Source: Thalassomonas actiniarum
GTDB taxonomy: Bacteria; Pseudomonadota; Gammaproteobacteria; Enterobacterales; Alteromonadaceae
Assembly: GCF_000948975.2 (NCBI RefSeq)
Contig: NZ_CP059735.1
Coordinates: 5,392,603-5,456,602, forward strand
Length of the DNA: 64,000 bases
Direction of reading: 5' to 3'
Of this stretch, positions 25,717 to 35,756 are shown in pieces. The translations under genes were made by a program, and so were the position numbers. Within the stretch, counting starts at the first letter, position 1, and each line of letters opens with the position of its first letter. Below the pieces are notes generated by a model. The model did not search any database. It was given only the letters and a program-made list of their open reading frames with translations, and was not told the DNA's origin.

Positions 25717-26427
25717 ATGCAATTAGCCTTACAAAGCGCAACCTTATTAAAACGTTATAAACGCTTTTTAGCGGATATAGAATTCGCTGACGGCGAGCAA
25801 ACCACCATACATTGCGCCAATACCGGCGCCATGACCGGATGTGCCGATCCCGGCAATACCGTCTGGTACAGCCAGTCGGACAACCCCAAACGCAAATATC
25901 CCTTTAGCTGGGAGTTATCGCAAACTCAGGCGCAAGATATCATTTGCGTCAATACCATACGCGCCAACCAGCTGGTGGAAGAAGCCCTTGAATCGGGAAA
26001 AATAGCCGAACTGACCGGCTACGATGAGCTGAAACGGGAAGTCAAATACGGCAACGAGAACAGTAAAATCGATTTTTACCTGTCCTCCCCCGAAAAAGCC
26101 GAGACCTATATCGAAGTAAAAAGCGTCACCCTGCTCAGCGACGGCCAGGGTTATTTTCCCGATGCCGTAACCACCCGGGGACAAAAGCACCTGAGGGAAT
26201 TGACCGAACTGGCGCAACAGGGCAAAAGAGCGGTATTACTTTTTGCGGTATTACACAGCGGTATCAACTCGGTAAAAGCCGCCGACCATGTAGATCCGCT
26301 TTACGGCCGGTTATTGGCAGAAGCCATCGAAGCCGGGGTAGAAGTCCTGGCCTATAAGGCAAGCTTTACCCTGGGAGATAAAGTAACCGAGATCAGCTTA
26401 TCTCAGCCCCTTGATTTTAAGCAGTAA
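25717..26427 (+). CDS. sfsA: SfsA family protein (sugar fermentation stimulation)
   Basis: 236 residues, family length. The N-terminal OB-like part has '[14 protein letters not shown]', and the C-terminal nuclease-like part has '[21 protein letters not shown]' and '[19 protein letters not shown]', matching SfsA. E. coli SfsA was linked to maltose gene expression and binds DNA; its true role is unclear. It precedes dksA as in E. coli. Confidence 0.95.
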   Translation: MQLALQSATLLKRYKRFLADIEFADGEQTTIHCANTGAMTGCADPGNTVWYSQSDNPKRKYPFSWELSQTQAQDIICVNTIRANQLVEEALESGKIAELTGYDELKREVKYGNENSKIDFYLSSPEKAETYIEVKSVTLLSDGQGYFPDAVTTRGQKHLRELTELAQQGKRAVLLFAVLHSGINSVKAADHVDPLYGRLLAEAIEAGVEVLAYKASFTLGDKVTEISLSQPLDFKQ

Positions 26428-26642
26428 CAATAATTTTTATGGTACTATAGTGGAATTATATTTGACTGACGGTGTCAATCATTGATAGAAAGGTCTGAAT
26501 AGAAAGCCTGATTGCGAGAGCTGGTAAAAACAGCCCTCAGAACAGCTAACAGCGCCGGCAGAGTTAATCTCGATAATGTGTGAATTTACATATTTATAAA
26601 AGATTGATTTATAATGAATATGGTTTTTTTTGCAATTAAGCC

Positions 26643-26671
26643 TTGATATTTATTTTCGCCGGCACAATATA
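26643..26671 (+). promoter_or_regulatory. Candidate dksA promoter
   Basis: TTGATA and AATATA with a 17-base spacer, about 130 bases before the dksA start. The whole sfsA-dksA gap (26428-26802) is otherwise AT-rich without a recognisable RNA gene, and no terminator is evident after sfsA. The -10 is weak, so this is tentative. Confidence 0.35.
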
Positions 26672-26802
26672 GGCCAGATACCAATGGTCTATTTAATATT
26701 GGCAATTGCAACCACGTGGTTTTTAACAGGTATCCGCAATAGAATGCGCTTTACCAGCTAAATTAAGGTCACTTTGGTCTATGTAGCATTAGGAGATTCA
26801 GC

Positions 26803-27249
26803 ATGCCAAACAGTAAAAATAAAGCCTTAGGCATCCTAGCATTAGCCGGCGTTGAGCCGTATCAGGAAAAGCCTGACGAAGAATACATGAACGTTGAGCA
26901 ACTGGAGCATTTTAAAAAAATTCTCGATGCTTGGCGTGTTCAACTCAGAGAAGAAGTTGATCGCACAGTAACGCATATGCAAGATGAAGCGGCCAATTTC
27001 CCCGACCCTGTCGATCGCGCAGCCCAGGAAGAAGAATTCAGCCTGGAATTACGCACCCGGGATCGCGAACGTAAGTTGATCAAGAAAATTGAGAAAACTT
27101 TACAGTTAATCGAAGAAGATGAATTCGGCTTCTGTAAGTCTTGTGGCATCGAAATCGGCATTCGCCGCCTGGAAGCACGTCCGACTGCAGACCTTTGTAT
27201 TGAATGTAAAACCTTACAGGAAATCAAAGAGCGCCAGATGGCAGGTTAA
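26803..27249 (+). CDS. dksA: RNA polymerase-binding transcription factor DksA
   Basis: Binds the RNA polymerase secondary channel and works with ppGpp in the stringent response. 148 residues: helical coiled-coil with the acidic tip ('[12 protein letters not shown]') and the C4 zinc finger with C-x2-C ... C-x2-C ('[25 protein letters not shown]'). A clear AGGAG ribosome site lies before the ATG. gluQ follows 14 bases downstream, the usual dksA-gluQ arrangement. Confidence 0.97.
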   Translation: MPNSKNKALGILALAGVEPYQEKPDEEYMNVEQLEHFKKILDAWRVQLREEVDRTVTHMQDEAANFPDPVDRAAQEEEFSLELRTRDRERKLIKKIEKTLQLIEEDEFGFCKSCGIEIGIRRLEARPTADLCIECKTLQEIKERQMAG

Positions 27250-27263
27250 TACCCGGCTTTTCT

Positions 27264-28166
27264 ATGGTATTACCCCTCCCCCGGCGACCACAGTCTAGTT
27301 ATCGTGGTCGCTTTGCTCCATCCCCTTCCGGGCTATTACACTTTGGCTCGTTAATCTCGGCCTTAGCCAGTTACCTGCATGCCAAAAGCTGTCAGGGAAA
27401 ATGGCTGGTACGCATTGAAGATATTGATCCCCCCAGGGAGCAGGCAGGCGCCAGTTCAGCGATTTTATCCACCCTGGAAGCGTTCGGTTTGCACTGGGAT
27501 GAAGAGGTGCTTTACCAAAGTAAACAAACCCAGGTTTACCTGGATGTGCTCGATTACCTCAAACAACAAAAACTCAGTTATTTTTGTCAATGTACCCGGG
27601 CCGAAATCAAGGCCGCCGGCGGTATTTATCCGGGGATCTGCAAATCCCGGGAGCACGCTGCTGCCAACAGCGCCATCCGTTTGATCAATTCCGCCGGGCA
27701 TTTTCAATATCAGGACATCTTTCAGGGAGCAATCAGCTGCGATCCGGCACTTGCCCGGGAAGATTTTATCCTGCTGCGCAAAGACGGCCTGTTTGCCTAT
27801 CAACTGGCGGTTGTCGTAGACGATATTTGCCAGGGGATCAGCCATGTTATCCGCGGCTGTGATTTACTCGAACCCACGGCAAGACAATTAAGCTTTTATC
27901 ATATCCTCGAGCGGCCAAATCCCCAATATGGCCACGTGCCGTTAGCCGTCACCAATGAAGGCTACAAACTGAGCAAACAGAACAAAGCCCCGGCGATAGA
28001 TAACCATCATCCGCAACCGGCGCTGGTCGCGGCATTAACTTTCCTCGGTCAGGAGCCGCCAGCTGAGCTGATTAGCGCTTCGGTCGAAGAAATCATCGCC
28101 TGGAGCATAGGACACTGGAGCCTGGATAAAGTCCCGAGAAAACAGCAGATCACCTTGCCGGAATAA
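27264..28166 (+). CDS. gluQ: Glutamyl-Q tRNA(Asp) synthetase
   Basis: Paralogue of glutamyl-tRNA synthetase that attaches glutamate to queuosine in tRNA(Asp). 300 residues without an anticodon-binding domain. The HIGH-like motif is 'RFAPSPSGLLHFGSL' and the KMSKS-like motif is 'YKLSKQNKAPAI'; zinc ligands C-x-C and Y/C appear in 'YFCQCTRAEI' and 'YPGICK'. It follows dksA closely, as in most gammaproteobacteria. Confidence 0.95.
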   Translation: MVLPLPRRPQSSYRGRFAPSPSGLLHFGSLISALASYLHAKSCQGKWLVRIEDIDPPREQAGASSAILSTLEAFGLHWDEEVLYQSKQTQVYLDVLDYLKQQKLSYFCQCTRAEIKAAGGIYPGICKSREHAAANSAIRLINSAGHFQYQDIFQGAISCDPALAREDFILLRKDGLFAYQLAVVVDDICQGISHVIRGCDLLEPTARQLSFYHILERPNPQYGHVPLAVTNEGYKLSKQNKAPAIDNHHPQPALVAALTFLGQEPPAELISASVEEIIAWSIGHWSLDKVPRKQQITLPE

Positions 28167-28290
28167 ACCGGGATAAAATCATTCTGCGCAAAGAAGCGGT
28201 TAAATTCGGCAAAGATCACTAAATAGTGCGGTTTTTTCATTCTCTTTTGCCCTGTGCTGTTATATCATTGCGCGATAATTTCTAGCGAAA

Positions 28291-29748
28291 ATGCGCATAA
28301 CCTTGAGGTCAAAAATTATCAAAAGCGTGATTAATTTGTGTAAAAAAGTTCTGGGAAGAAAAACCAACAAAACGGAAAAGAAAACAGCAACATTTTCCAG
28401 CCCGGTAGTTTTAACACGTGATCAACACCCGGTTTCCCGAAAACATATCAGCACCAATGCTTTAAAAGTACTGTATCGCTTGAATAAAGGCGGTTACGAC
28501 GCTTATCTGGTGGGCGGCGGCGTCAGGGATATTATTTTGGGGCTAGAGCCGAAAGATTTTGATATTGCCACCAATGCCACCCCGGAGCAGATTAAAGAGC
28601 TGTTTCGCAATTGCCGCCTTATCGGCCGCCGCTTTCGTTTAGCCCATATCGTTTTTGGCCGCGATGTAATCGAAGTCGCCACTTTCCGCGGACACCATGA
28701 CAACAACCAGGAAAAGGCCAAAGGCAACCAGAAAATCTCCAAGCAGAGCGAGCACGGCATGCTGCTGCGCGATAATATTTACGGCTCAATTGAAGAAGAC
28801 GCCGAGCGCCGCGATTTTTCCATCAATGCCCTGTATTACTCGGTCACAGATTTTAAAGTTTATGATTTTGCCAATGGCGTCGAAGACGTTCATAACCGTA
28901 TTATCCGCCTGATCGGCGATCCCGAAACCCGTTACCGCGAAGACCCGGTGCGCATGCTCAGGGCGATCCGTTTTGCCACTAAGCTGGATATGACCATCAG
29001 TGAAGAAACCCAGGCGCCTATCGCCGAGTTAGCCCCGCTGCTGGCCAATATTCCCGCCGCCAGGATGTTTGAAGAATTCAATAAACTTTTCCTGTCCGGT
29101 AAGGCCCGGGAAAATTTTGATATGTTAAGGGACTACGGCCTGTTTAAATATTTCTTCCCTGTGGTAGAGCAAAGCCTTGAGCAGGAAGAAAATATCCATT
29201 TAAACGATTTCATCCGCCTGGCGCTGAAAAATACCGATTTGCGCATCAATAACAACCAAAGGGTTACCCCGGCCTTCTTGCTGGCGGCCATGTTATGGTA
29301 CCCGCTGCAGGCCCGCATCCAGAGGTTAAATGCCGCCAGTCAGTTAACGCCGCAAGATGCCTTTTTTGCCGCCTATAACGAGCTGATCTCCGAGCAACAA
29401 CGCAGCATTTCTATCCCGAAACGCTTCCAGCTGGTGATGAAAGATATCTGGATCTTACAGGATAAACTGGCGCGCCGTGACGGCAAACGCGCCTATAAAA
29501 GTTTCGAACATCCGAAATTCAGGGCCGGCTACGACTTCCTGTTGCTGCGCGGCGAGATAGAAGGCGGACCGGCACAGGAGCTGGCCAAGTGGTGGACAGA
29601 TTTTCAGGCCGCTCACCCGGAAACCCAGCAACAAATGATCAAAGCGGTTGCGGTTAACCGCCCCGGCGCCCGCAGATCCAGCCGCAAGCGGAAAAAACCC
29701 GGCAGTCAGAGCGCCAATAAGGCAAGCTCTGAGAAAAACAGTGTCTGA
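28291..29748 (+). CDS. pcnB: Poly(A) polymerase I
   Basis: Adds poly(A) tails to RNA 3' ends and promotes decay. 485 residues. Nucleotidyltransferase core 'LVGGGVRDIILGLEPKDFDIATNATPEQI' contains the paired catalytic aspartates; a basic RNA-binding C-terminus ('RRSSRKRKKPG') ends the protein. Start at 28291 lacks a good ribosome site, and a TTG at 28303 is another option. E. coli pcnB uses a non-ATG start, so weak initiation would fit. It is followed by folK. Confidence 0.93.
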   Translation: MRITLRSKIIKSVINLCKKVLGRKTNKTEKKTATFSSPVVLTRDQHPVSRKHISTNALKVLYRLNKGGYDAYLVGGGVRDIILGLEPKDFDIATNATPEQIKELFRNCRLIGRRFRLAHIVFGRDVIEVATFRGHHDNNQEKAKGNQKISKQSEHGMLLRDNIYGSIEEDAERRDFSINALYYSVTDFKVYDFANGVEDVHNRIIRLIGDPETRYREDPVRMLRAIRFATKLDMTISEETQAPIAELAPLLANIPAARMFEEFNKLFLSGKARENFDMLRDYGLFKYFFPVVEQSLEQEENIHLNDFIRLALKNTDLRINNNQRVTPAFLLAAMLWYPLQARIQRLNAASQLTPQDAFFAAYNELISEQQRSISIPKRFQLVMKDIWILQDKLARRDGKRAYKSFEHPKFRAGYDFLLLRGEIEGGPAQELAKWWTDFQAAHPETQQQMIKAVAVNRPGARRSSRKRKKPGSQSANKASSEKNSV

Positions 29749-29814
29749 CAACCGCCACTTTGACGCAGACTTTTAGCTTAAATTTTTGGCTTAGAAATAG
29801 ACCCGATCAAGCAC

Positions 29815-30339
29815 ATGAGTACAGACAACTCCCCGGTTAACTTAGAAAAACATACTGCCTACATAGGGTTAGGCAGTAACCTATCCGATCCGCAGGCGCA
29901 AATTCGCCAGGCCATTGTTGCCATAGCGGGCATAGCAGACTCAAGTATTCTCCGGATATCTTCCTTATATTTCAGTAAGCCTATGGGGCCACAAGATCAG
30001 CCGGATTATATGAATGCCGTGCTGGCATTAACAACGGAGTTAACCCCGCTAGCCTTACTCGATGCCCTGCAAGACATAGAAAACAAAGCCGGACGGGTGC
30101 GCAAAGACAACCGCTGGGGCGCACGGGTACTGGATCTTGATATCCTGCTGTTTGACCAGGAAATTATCGATAACGAACGCCTGACAGTGCCTCATTATGG
30201 CATGAAAGAACGAGAGTTTGTGCTCTTGCCACTGGCTGAAATAGCCCCTTCGCTGACATTGCCCTGTGGTGAGTCCGTGCTGGAGCTGAGCAAAAACATT
30301 AACCCTAACGGGCTGAAAATACACAGCAAACTCGGCTAA
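29815..30339 (+). CDS. folK: 2-amino-4-hydroxy-6-hydroxymethyldihydropteridine pyrophosphokinase
   Basis: Transfers pyrophosphate from ATP to hydroxymethyl-dihydropterin in folate synthesis. 174 residues. 'YIGLGSNLSDPQAQIRQA' and the signature 'RWGARVLDLDILLFD' are present. Slightly longer than E. coli FolK owing to an N-terminal extension. It lies between pcnB and panB, the standard order. Confidence 0.96.
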   Translation: MSTDNSPVNLEKHTAYIGLGSNLSDPQAQIRQAIVAIAGIADSSILRISSLYFSKPMGPQDQPDYMNAVLALTTELTPLALLDALQDIENKAGRVRKDNRWGARVLDLDILLFDQEIIDNERLTVPHYGMKEREFVLLPLAEIAPSLTLPCGESVLELSKNINPNGLKIHSKLG

Positions 30340-30402
30340 GTGCTGATAAAAAGTGCTGACGATGCTTATTTTTAACGGAAAAGAGCTTTAACGGAAAAAA
30401 TT

Positions 30403-31197
30403 ATGGCGAAAATAACAACATCCCGCTTATTAAAAATGAAAGAGCAAGGGGAGAAAATTTCCACCATTACCGCTTACGATGCCAGTTTTGCCAAGATCTT
30501 TGATCAGGCGGGCATTCATGCCATTTTAATCGGCGACTCCCTCGGCATGGTTTTGCAGGGAGAAAATGATACCGTACCGGTAACCATAGAAGATATGGCC
30601 TATCACACCCGTTGTGTCAGCAAAGGGGTAGAAGAAACCTTAGTGATCAGCGATATGCCTTTTATGAGCTACGCCACCAAAGAACAGGCTTTTGTCAACG
30701 CCACTAAGTTGATGCAGGCGGGCGCTAACATCGTCAAAATGGAAGGCGGCAGCTGGCTGATAGAGACTATCTCTTCCCTGGTAGAGCGTGGTATTCCGGT
30801 ATGCGGCCATTTAGGTTTAACCCCTCAATCTGTCCATGTTTTAGGCGGCTTCAAGGTACAGGGACGCGAGCAGGACAAAGCGCTGGAAATGATCGCCCAG
30901 GCAAAAGAACTGGAACAGGCAGGTGTGCAGTTATTGGTACTGGAATGTATTCCTGCCGAGCTGGGTAAAGCCATCTCAGAAGCGGTGAATATCCCCACTA
31001 TCGGCATAGGCGCAGGTAAAGATACCGACGGCCAGATTTTGGTGATGCACGATGCCTTAGGCATTTCCTGCAGTTATATGCCAAAATTCTCAAGGAATTT
31101 CCTGGTAGATACCGGTGATATCAAAAAAGCGATCGAGCTTTATATCAGTGAAGTAAGCAAAGGCAACTTCCCCGGCCCCGAGCATATTTTTAAGTAA
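30403..31197 (+). CDS. panB: 3-methyl-2-oxobutanoate hydroxymethyltransferase
   Basis: Makes ketopantoate from 2-ketoisovalerate and methylene-THF. The 264-residue length matches E. coli PanB exactly. Landmarks are '[15 protein letters not shown]', '[20 protein letters not shown]' with metal-binding Asp, 'VKMEGG', and '[17 protein letters not shown]'. panC follows 29 bases downstream, so this is an operon. Confidence 0.97.
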   Translation: MAKITTSRLLKMKEQGEKISTITAYDASFAKIFDQAGIHAILIGDSLGMVLQGENDTVPVTIEDMAYHTRCVSKGVEETLVISDMPFMSYATKEQAFVNATKLMQAGANIVKMEGGSWLIETISSLVERGIPVCGHLGLTPQSVHVLGGFKVQGREQDKALEMIAQAKELEQAGVQLLVLECIPAELGKAISEAVNIPTIGIGAGKDTDGQILVMHDALGISCSYMPKFSRNFLVDTGDIKKAIELYISEVSKGNFPGPEHIFK

Positions 31198-31226
31198 GCC
31201 GTCCAAGCGAGCGAGTAAGAGATAAC

Positions 31227-32078
31227 ATGAAAACAGTTAATGACATTACCGCGCTGCGCCAACAGATCAATGAATGGCGCCAGCAAGGCCTTAAAATAGC
31301 CTTTGTGCCGACCATGGGCAACTTACATGCCGGACATATAGCTTTAGTTGAAGAAGCCCGTAAACATGCGGACAAGGTGGTTGCCAGCATCTTTATCAAT
31401 CCGATGCAGTTCGGCGCCAACGAAGACATCGACAGCTATCCGAAAACCTTAGGCGAGGATCAGCAAAAACTGATCGCCGCGGGCACGGAGCTGCTGTTTA
31501 CCCCGACTGCGGCCATCATCTACCCCAAGGGGCTGGATCAGCAAACCTACATCGAAGTGCCGGATGTCTCCGAAGGCAGCTGCGGCGAAAGCCGTCCCGG
31601 TCATTTTCGCGGCGTTGCCACCATAGTTGCCAAGCTGTTCAACCTGGTACAGCCCGATGTTGCCTGTTTCGGTAAAAAAGATTACCAACAGCTCCAGGTG
31701 ATTCAAACTATGGTGGAAGATCTGTCGATGCCGATCCGCATCATAGGTGTTGAAACCGTACGCGAGGCCTCGGGTTTAGCGATGAGCTCCCGCAACGGTT
31801 ATTTAACCGAACAGGAAAAAGCCATGGCTCCGGCCTTAAGACAGGCCCTGTTATGGTTAGGGGAGCAGCTTGAACAAGGCAACCAGGACTATCAAGCCCT
31901 GAGCAAGCAGGCAGCCGGAAAAATCAACCTGGCAGGACTCAATACCGACTATATCGATATTCGCCATGCCCGTACCCTGGCCCGGCCAAAGCCGGCAGAC
32001 AAGGAGCTGGTGATCCTGGCTGCTGCCCATTGCGGTAAAGCCCGGCTGATCGATAATTTACAGGTCTCTGTAAAGTAA
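31227..32078 (+). CDS. panC: Pantothenate synthetase (pantoate--beta-alanine ligase)
   Basis: Joins pantoate and beta-alanine with ATP. 283 residues, as in E. coli. '[18 protein letters not shown]' is the HIGH-like nucleotide motif, and '[16 protein letters not shown]' and 'AMSSRNGYL' (KMSKS-like) follow. A strong terminator lies 20 bases downstream. No panD follows; the convergent panP probably supplies the beta-alanine. Confidence 0.97.
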   Translation: MKTVNDITALRQQINEWRQQGLKIAFVPTMGNLHAGHIALVEEARKHADKVVASIFINPMQFGANEDIDSYPKTLGEDQQKLIAAGTELLFTPTAAIIYPKGLDQQTYIEVPDVSEGSCGESRPGHFRGVATIVAKLFNLVQPDVACFGKKDYQQLQVIQTMVEDLSMPIRIIGVETVREASGLAMSSRNGYLTEQEKAMAPALRQALLWLGEQLEQGNQDYQALSKQAAGKINLAGLNTDYIDIRHARTLARPKPADKELVILAAAHCGKARLIDNLQVSVK

Positions 32079-32098
32079 GATTAAAGTAGCGAATAGAT

Positions 32099-32126
32099 AA
32101 AGGGGAGCTTTTTAGCTCCCCTTTTT
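32099..32126 (+). terminator. Intrinsic terminator after panC
   Basis: AAAGGGGAGCT / AGCTCCCCTTT, an 11-bp stem with a 4-base loop, followed by TT. The A-rich left flank may let it act on both strands. Confidence 0.92.
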
Positions 32127-32130
32127 AATT

Positions 32131-32216
32131 ACAGGACGTAATGTATGTCACGGGTTCACGGATGAACTGGAGTGACGCTACAGGACGTAATCTATGTCAC
32201 GGGTTCACGGATGAAC
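32131..32216. repeat. Duplicated 37-base intergenic repeat
   Basis: Two copies, 32131-32167 and 32180-32216, differing at one base and starting 49 bases apart. Each contains CACGGGTTCACGGATGAAC and is followed by a TGACG motif. The look is that of short, dispersed intergenic elements in gammaproteobacteria. No gene overlaps it; it lies between panC's terminator and the panP stop. Confidence 0.85.
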
Positions 32217-32252
32217 AGCAATGACGATAATGCTTGTTTTTCTAGAGAAGTC

Positions 32253-33881
32253 TTACAGCATAGCCTTCAGCTGGGGATAGAAGTTCTCACTTTCCTGGGC
32301 CAACTCGGTTTGTTCCTGTAAAATATCATGCAAAATTTCTTTAGAAGTCAGCGGGTTGGCAAGTACCACTCTGAATACCAGAATTTTCTCACCGCCGTAA
32401 CGGGAAACTTCAATCCGGGTACGGGAAACAAACGATTTACCGTTCTCCCGCTGACGTTTCTGGATAAACTTGGTGAGCTTGCCCAATAAGCCGTTAATCT
32501 CTTGCTGCTGCTCTTGTGAGCCATTACGCAAGAGCTCCTGTATCCCGGGAGGAACATAGCGGTAGGTCAATAAACATAGCTCAGGCTCGGAAATCAATTC
32601 GAATTCCGGGTGCTGGTTAATGATCCCAGCAAAATAAGCGGCTTTTTCTATACCCTGATTGATCAACATTTCATAACCCGGGCGGCTGATAATATGCAAA
32701 CTGGCATACACCAGCATCGCCATACCCGGACGGGAACCTTCCAGGGTATGACTCCCCAAATCTTTCGAGCCCTTACGCAGGATATACTCGGCATGATGCT
32801 CGATGGCGGTTACCGAGGAAGGATTTTTAAAGACCACCAATCCTGCCCCCATAGGCACATACATTTGTTTGTGGGCGTCTATGGTGACAGAATCGGCCCG
32901 CTCTATGCCGTTAAGCAAAGGACGGTATTTTTCCGACAGCAAGGTTGCCCCACCCCAGGCGGCATCCACATGGAAGTGACAGCCGTATTCCCCGGCGATA
33001 TCCGCCATCTCGTTTAACGGATCGATATTGCCGGTTTCCGTGGTACCTGCCACGCCGACAATACTTAAAATCTTGATATTGTTTTCCGTCAGCTCCCGGC
33101 ACTTCTGGCGCAGTAACTGACAATCGATGCGGTTATCTTCATCGGTAGGAATAGCAATCACACTTTCCTGGCCTATGCCCAGCACATCGGCAGACTTTTT
33201 CAGGGAATAATGGCCGCGCTCCGACACCAGAATCGCCAAACCGTCGCAGTCATAATGTTTAAGGGCTTTAAACAGGCCTTCGCGGGCAATGCCTTTAAAA
33301 TCGCCGTCCGGCTTTAACAGGTTATTGCGTGCCACCCACAAGGCGGTCAGGTTGGCAACCGTGCCGCCTGAGCAAAAGGCGCCCAGGGAATGGTTGGCAC
33401 TGTGCATCCAGCGCTGGTAAAAGTCTTCTTCATCCCGGTAAACCAGGCGATGTATCATGCCCAGCACCTGGCGCTCCAGCGGGGTAAAAGCCTTGGAAGT
33501 TTCTATCTTCACCAGGTTCTGGTTAAGGCCCACCATCAGCTTGGACAGGGGTAAAATAAAATACGGCAGCGCCGAAGTCATATGACCGATAAAACTCGGG
33601 CTGGAAGTATGTACCGACTGCGAGATCAGTTTATCCAACAAATGGTGCATATGATCCGAAACAAATTCCGGCTCTTCCGGGATCTGCGAACAGGCAAAGT
33701 CCTGCTCGATATCGGTTAATGGCTTTTCAGTCGCAACAATATGGTTGCCAAGAAAACCCGCCAGGTTTTCTGAGATCTCTTTCTCGATCAAACCCAGGGT
33801 TGATTCCGGAGCTTCTGGAATTGTGAAGATGCGATGCAAAGACTCTTGAGTTGCTTTTGCTTTACGCTTGCCAGTCGTCAT
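32253..33881 (-). CDS. panP: PLP-dependent aspartate 1-decarboxylase PanP
   Basis: Group II PLP decarboxylase, 542 residues, that makes beta-alanine from aspartate; the PanP subgroup replaces PanD in Vibrio and related marine bacteria. The Schiff-base lysine is in 'VTIDAHKQMYVPMGAG', and 'FCSGGTVANLTALW' and 'HVDAAWGGATLLS' are the cofactor-binding segments. It is convergent with panB-panC, which need beta-alanine, and no panD is in the window. Glutamate decarboxylase or sulfinoalanine decarboxylase would be the family alternatives, but the context favours PanP. Confidence 0.92.
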   Translation of the reverse strand: MTTGKRKAKATQESLHRIFTIPEAPESTLGLIEKEISENLAGFLGNHIVATEKPLTDIEQDFACSQIPEEPEFVSDHMHHLLDKLISQSVHTSSPSFIGHMTSALPYFILPLSKLMVGLNQNLVKIETSKAFTPLERQVLGMIHRLVYRDEEDFYQRWMHSANHSLGAFCSGGTVANLTALWVARNNLLKPDGDFKGIAREGLFKALKHYDCDGLAILVSERGHYSLKKSADVLGIGQESVIAIPTDEDNRIDCQLLRQKCRELTENNIKILSIVGVAGTTETGNIDPLNEMADIAGEYGCHFHVDAAWGGATLLSEKYRPLLNGIERADSVTIDAHKQMYVPMGAGLVVFKNPSSVTAIEHHAEYILRKGSKDLGSHTLEGSRPGMAMLVYASLHIISRPGYEMLINQGIEKAAYFAGIINQHPEFELISEPELCLLTYRYVPPGIQELLRNGSQEQQQEINGLLGKLTKFIQKRQRENGKSFVSRTRIEVSRYGGEKILVFRVVLANPLTSKEILHDILQEQTELAQESENFYPQLKAML

Positions 33882-34328
33882 ACCTTACCATTCTTTACAT
33901 TTTGCTTAGCTATCTAGTTAGCTATTTATTTAATTATTTGCTTAGCAAAAAGCCTGATTGCTTTTGAATGCGGCACTGTAATAAAAAATGAAGCAAAAGT
34001 CTTCTCTTTTTAGTAAGAAGTCATACCAGCTTGCTGGTTTTCTTGTTACTCCTATAGGGAACTGGCGACATAAATCAAAGCAAACTGTGATAAGGCAACA
34101 CAGGATAAAGCCGGGACAAAGACATTTTTTCTTATGGTTAAGCGCATGATAGTTATCTCTTGTTAAATTCACAGGAACATAAACAAGATCCAGACCACAA
34201 AACTATACCTTTGATTTATAAGAGATATATGAAAGATTGAGGATTTGCCCTGAACAAGGGTTTAGCAGATAACACTAAATAGTGGGGAGATTTACCAATA
34301 TCCCCACTATCTTACCGCGAATAGTCCT
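33882..34328. other. Intergenic region upstream of panP
   Basis: A 447-base AT-rich stretch between panP and the TrmB-like gene, both on the minus strand. It carries TTAGCTA-type short repeats at 33905-33950. A 76-codon open frame at 33942-34172 has no ribosome site or recognisable content and I treat it as chance. The panP promoter must lie here; no confident -35/-10 was chosen. Confidence 0.5.
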
Positions 34329-34982
34329 TTAGATAGTTAACTGCCAGCATTGCTGGCCGCTGGCCCGGTATTTTGCCTCAAACGGCGTTAACGGCTCGGC
34401 ATCTGTCACCTCACTAATATCACCGCTTTTTCCGGCAATTTCGGCGGCAAACAGAAACTCTTCCAGATATAAACGCCAGTTGCTGCGCAGGATGATCTGC
34501 TCGCCGATATTGATAATATCCGGGAACACGGCAGTGCCGTGCCAGCGCCGCTGCACGTGCTTGGCTTTAGGCCAGGGATTGGGATAAAGAATATAATGCT
34601 TAGCTACTTGCCACTGCGCCTTAGTCACCAGGCGGTAAAAGTCGTTAAGATCGGCGCGGATCAAATGATAATTATCCGCCTGCCAGATATCTTCGACATT
34701 GCGCTCGATACGATGGGCGGATTTATCCACCCCTATCACTAAGGCCTCGGGATTATTTTTCGCCAGAATACGGGTACTTTGCCCGACACCGCAGCAGGAG
34801 TCTAAAATCACCTCGCCGTCAAAAGCCTTAACCTTGGCATCAATTTCGGCAAAAGCGTCCAGGGTATGTTGCTGGAACGGCTTTTTCGAGGCATGGCTTA
34901 AATGCTTGTTGACAATATCCGCCAGGTTTTCGTGGATCCCCGGCTGGTTGCTGATAATAGCTTTTGAATCTCCGAAACTCAT
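34329..34982 (-). CDS. TrmB-like SAM-dependent methyltransferase
   Basis: 217 residues. The SAM-binding segment is 'ILDSCCGVGQSTRILA', and 'YPNPWPKAKHVQRRWH' closely resembles the substrate motif of tRNA (guanine-N7) methyltransferases. The rest of the C-terminus differs from canonical TrmB, so this is probably a paralogue with another or narrower substrate. Its start overlaps the yadH stop by one base (TAATG), so it belongs to the yadGH operon. The methylated substrate is not known. Confidence 0.8.
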   Translation of the reverse strand: MSFGDSKAIISNQPGIHENLADIVNKHLSHASKKPFQQHTLDAFAEIDAKVKAFDGEVILDSCCGVGQSTRILAKNNPEALVIGVDKSAHRIERNVEDIWQADNYHLIRADLNDFYRLVTKAQWQVAKHYILYPNPWPKAKHVQRRWHGTAVFPDIINIGEQIILRSNWRLYLEEFLFAAEIAGKSGDISEVTDAEPLTPFEAKYRASGQQCWQLTI

Positions 34983-35755
34983 TAACTTCTCAATCCTATA
35001 CCTTTGGTGATCAAGGTCATGGCTATGGTAAATAAAGTTACAATAAAGACGCCCAATACGGAAAATGCCAGGGTCAGGTCAACATCACTGATACCCAGGA
35101 AACCATAACGGAAGGCATTCACCATATAAACGATGGGGTTGATTTGCGATACCCCCTGCCAAAACTCCGGTAACAGGCTAATCGAATAAAACACCCCGCC
35201 CAAATAGGTTAACGGCGTCAGCACAAAGGTCGGGATAATGGAAATATCATCGAAACTGCCGGCAAAAACCGCATTGATCAGTCCCCCCAGGGAAAATACC
35301 GCCGAGGTCAGACATACGGTAATGATGATCACTGCCAGGTTATGGATCTGAATATCGACAAAGAACAAAGACACTAAGGTGACGATCAGGCCCACCAGGA
35401 TACCGCGGGCCATACCGCCGCCGACATAACCGGCGACGATCACCCAGTTGGGCACCGGGGCCACCAGCATTTCTTCAACATTCCGCTGCCATTTGGCGCT
35501 GAAAAAAGAAGAGGCGACATTGGAATAGGAATTAGTGATCACACTCATCATGATCAGCCCGGGCACAATAAAGGACATGTAATCAAAGCCGCCCATTTCA
35601 CCGATGCGTGAGCCGATCAGCGAGCCAAAAATCACAAAATATAAGGTAATGGTAATGGCTGGCGGCACTAAGGTTTGCACCCAGATACGCATAAAACGGT
35701 TTATTTCTTTATAAAGTATGCTCTTTAAGGCAATACGGTTAACCAAAGCCGACAT
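34982..35755 (-). CDS. yadH: ABC-2 type exporter permease YadH
   Basis: 257-residue inner-membrane permease with six helices. The ATG at 35755 is preferred over a further upstream frame extension because AGGAGAACAATTAAG precedes it and 'MSALVNRIALKSILYKEINRFMRIW' is a typical YadH N-terminus. 'FGSLIGSRIG', 'NSYSNVASSFFSAKWQRNVEEMLVAP' and 'GGVFYSISLLPEFWQ' are ABC-2 signatures. It follows yadG by one base; the TrmB-like gene overlaps its stop. Substrate unknown. Confidence 0.92.
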   Translation of the reverse strand: MSALVNRIALKSILYKEINRFMRIWVQTLVPPAITITLYFVIFGSLIGSRIGEMGGFDYMSFIVPGLIMMSVITNSYSNVASSFFSAKWQRNVEEMLVAPVPNWVIVAGYVGGGMARGILVGLIVTLVSLFFVDIQIHNLAVIIITVCLTSAVFSLGGLINAVFAGSFDDISIIPTFVLTPLTYLGGVFYSISLLPEFWQGVSQINPIVYMVNAFRYGFLGISDVDLTLAFSVLGVFIVTLFTIAMTLITKGIGLRS

Positions 35756-35756
35756 C

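Noticed and set aside
26428-26802. Possible small RNA gene before dksA
   Set aside because: Short complementary stretches exist, but no stable terminator or convincing fold was found by eye.
33942-34172. 76-codon frame upstream of panP
   Set aside because: No ribosome site and no recognisable protein features; it lies in the AT-rich promoter region.
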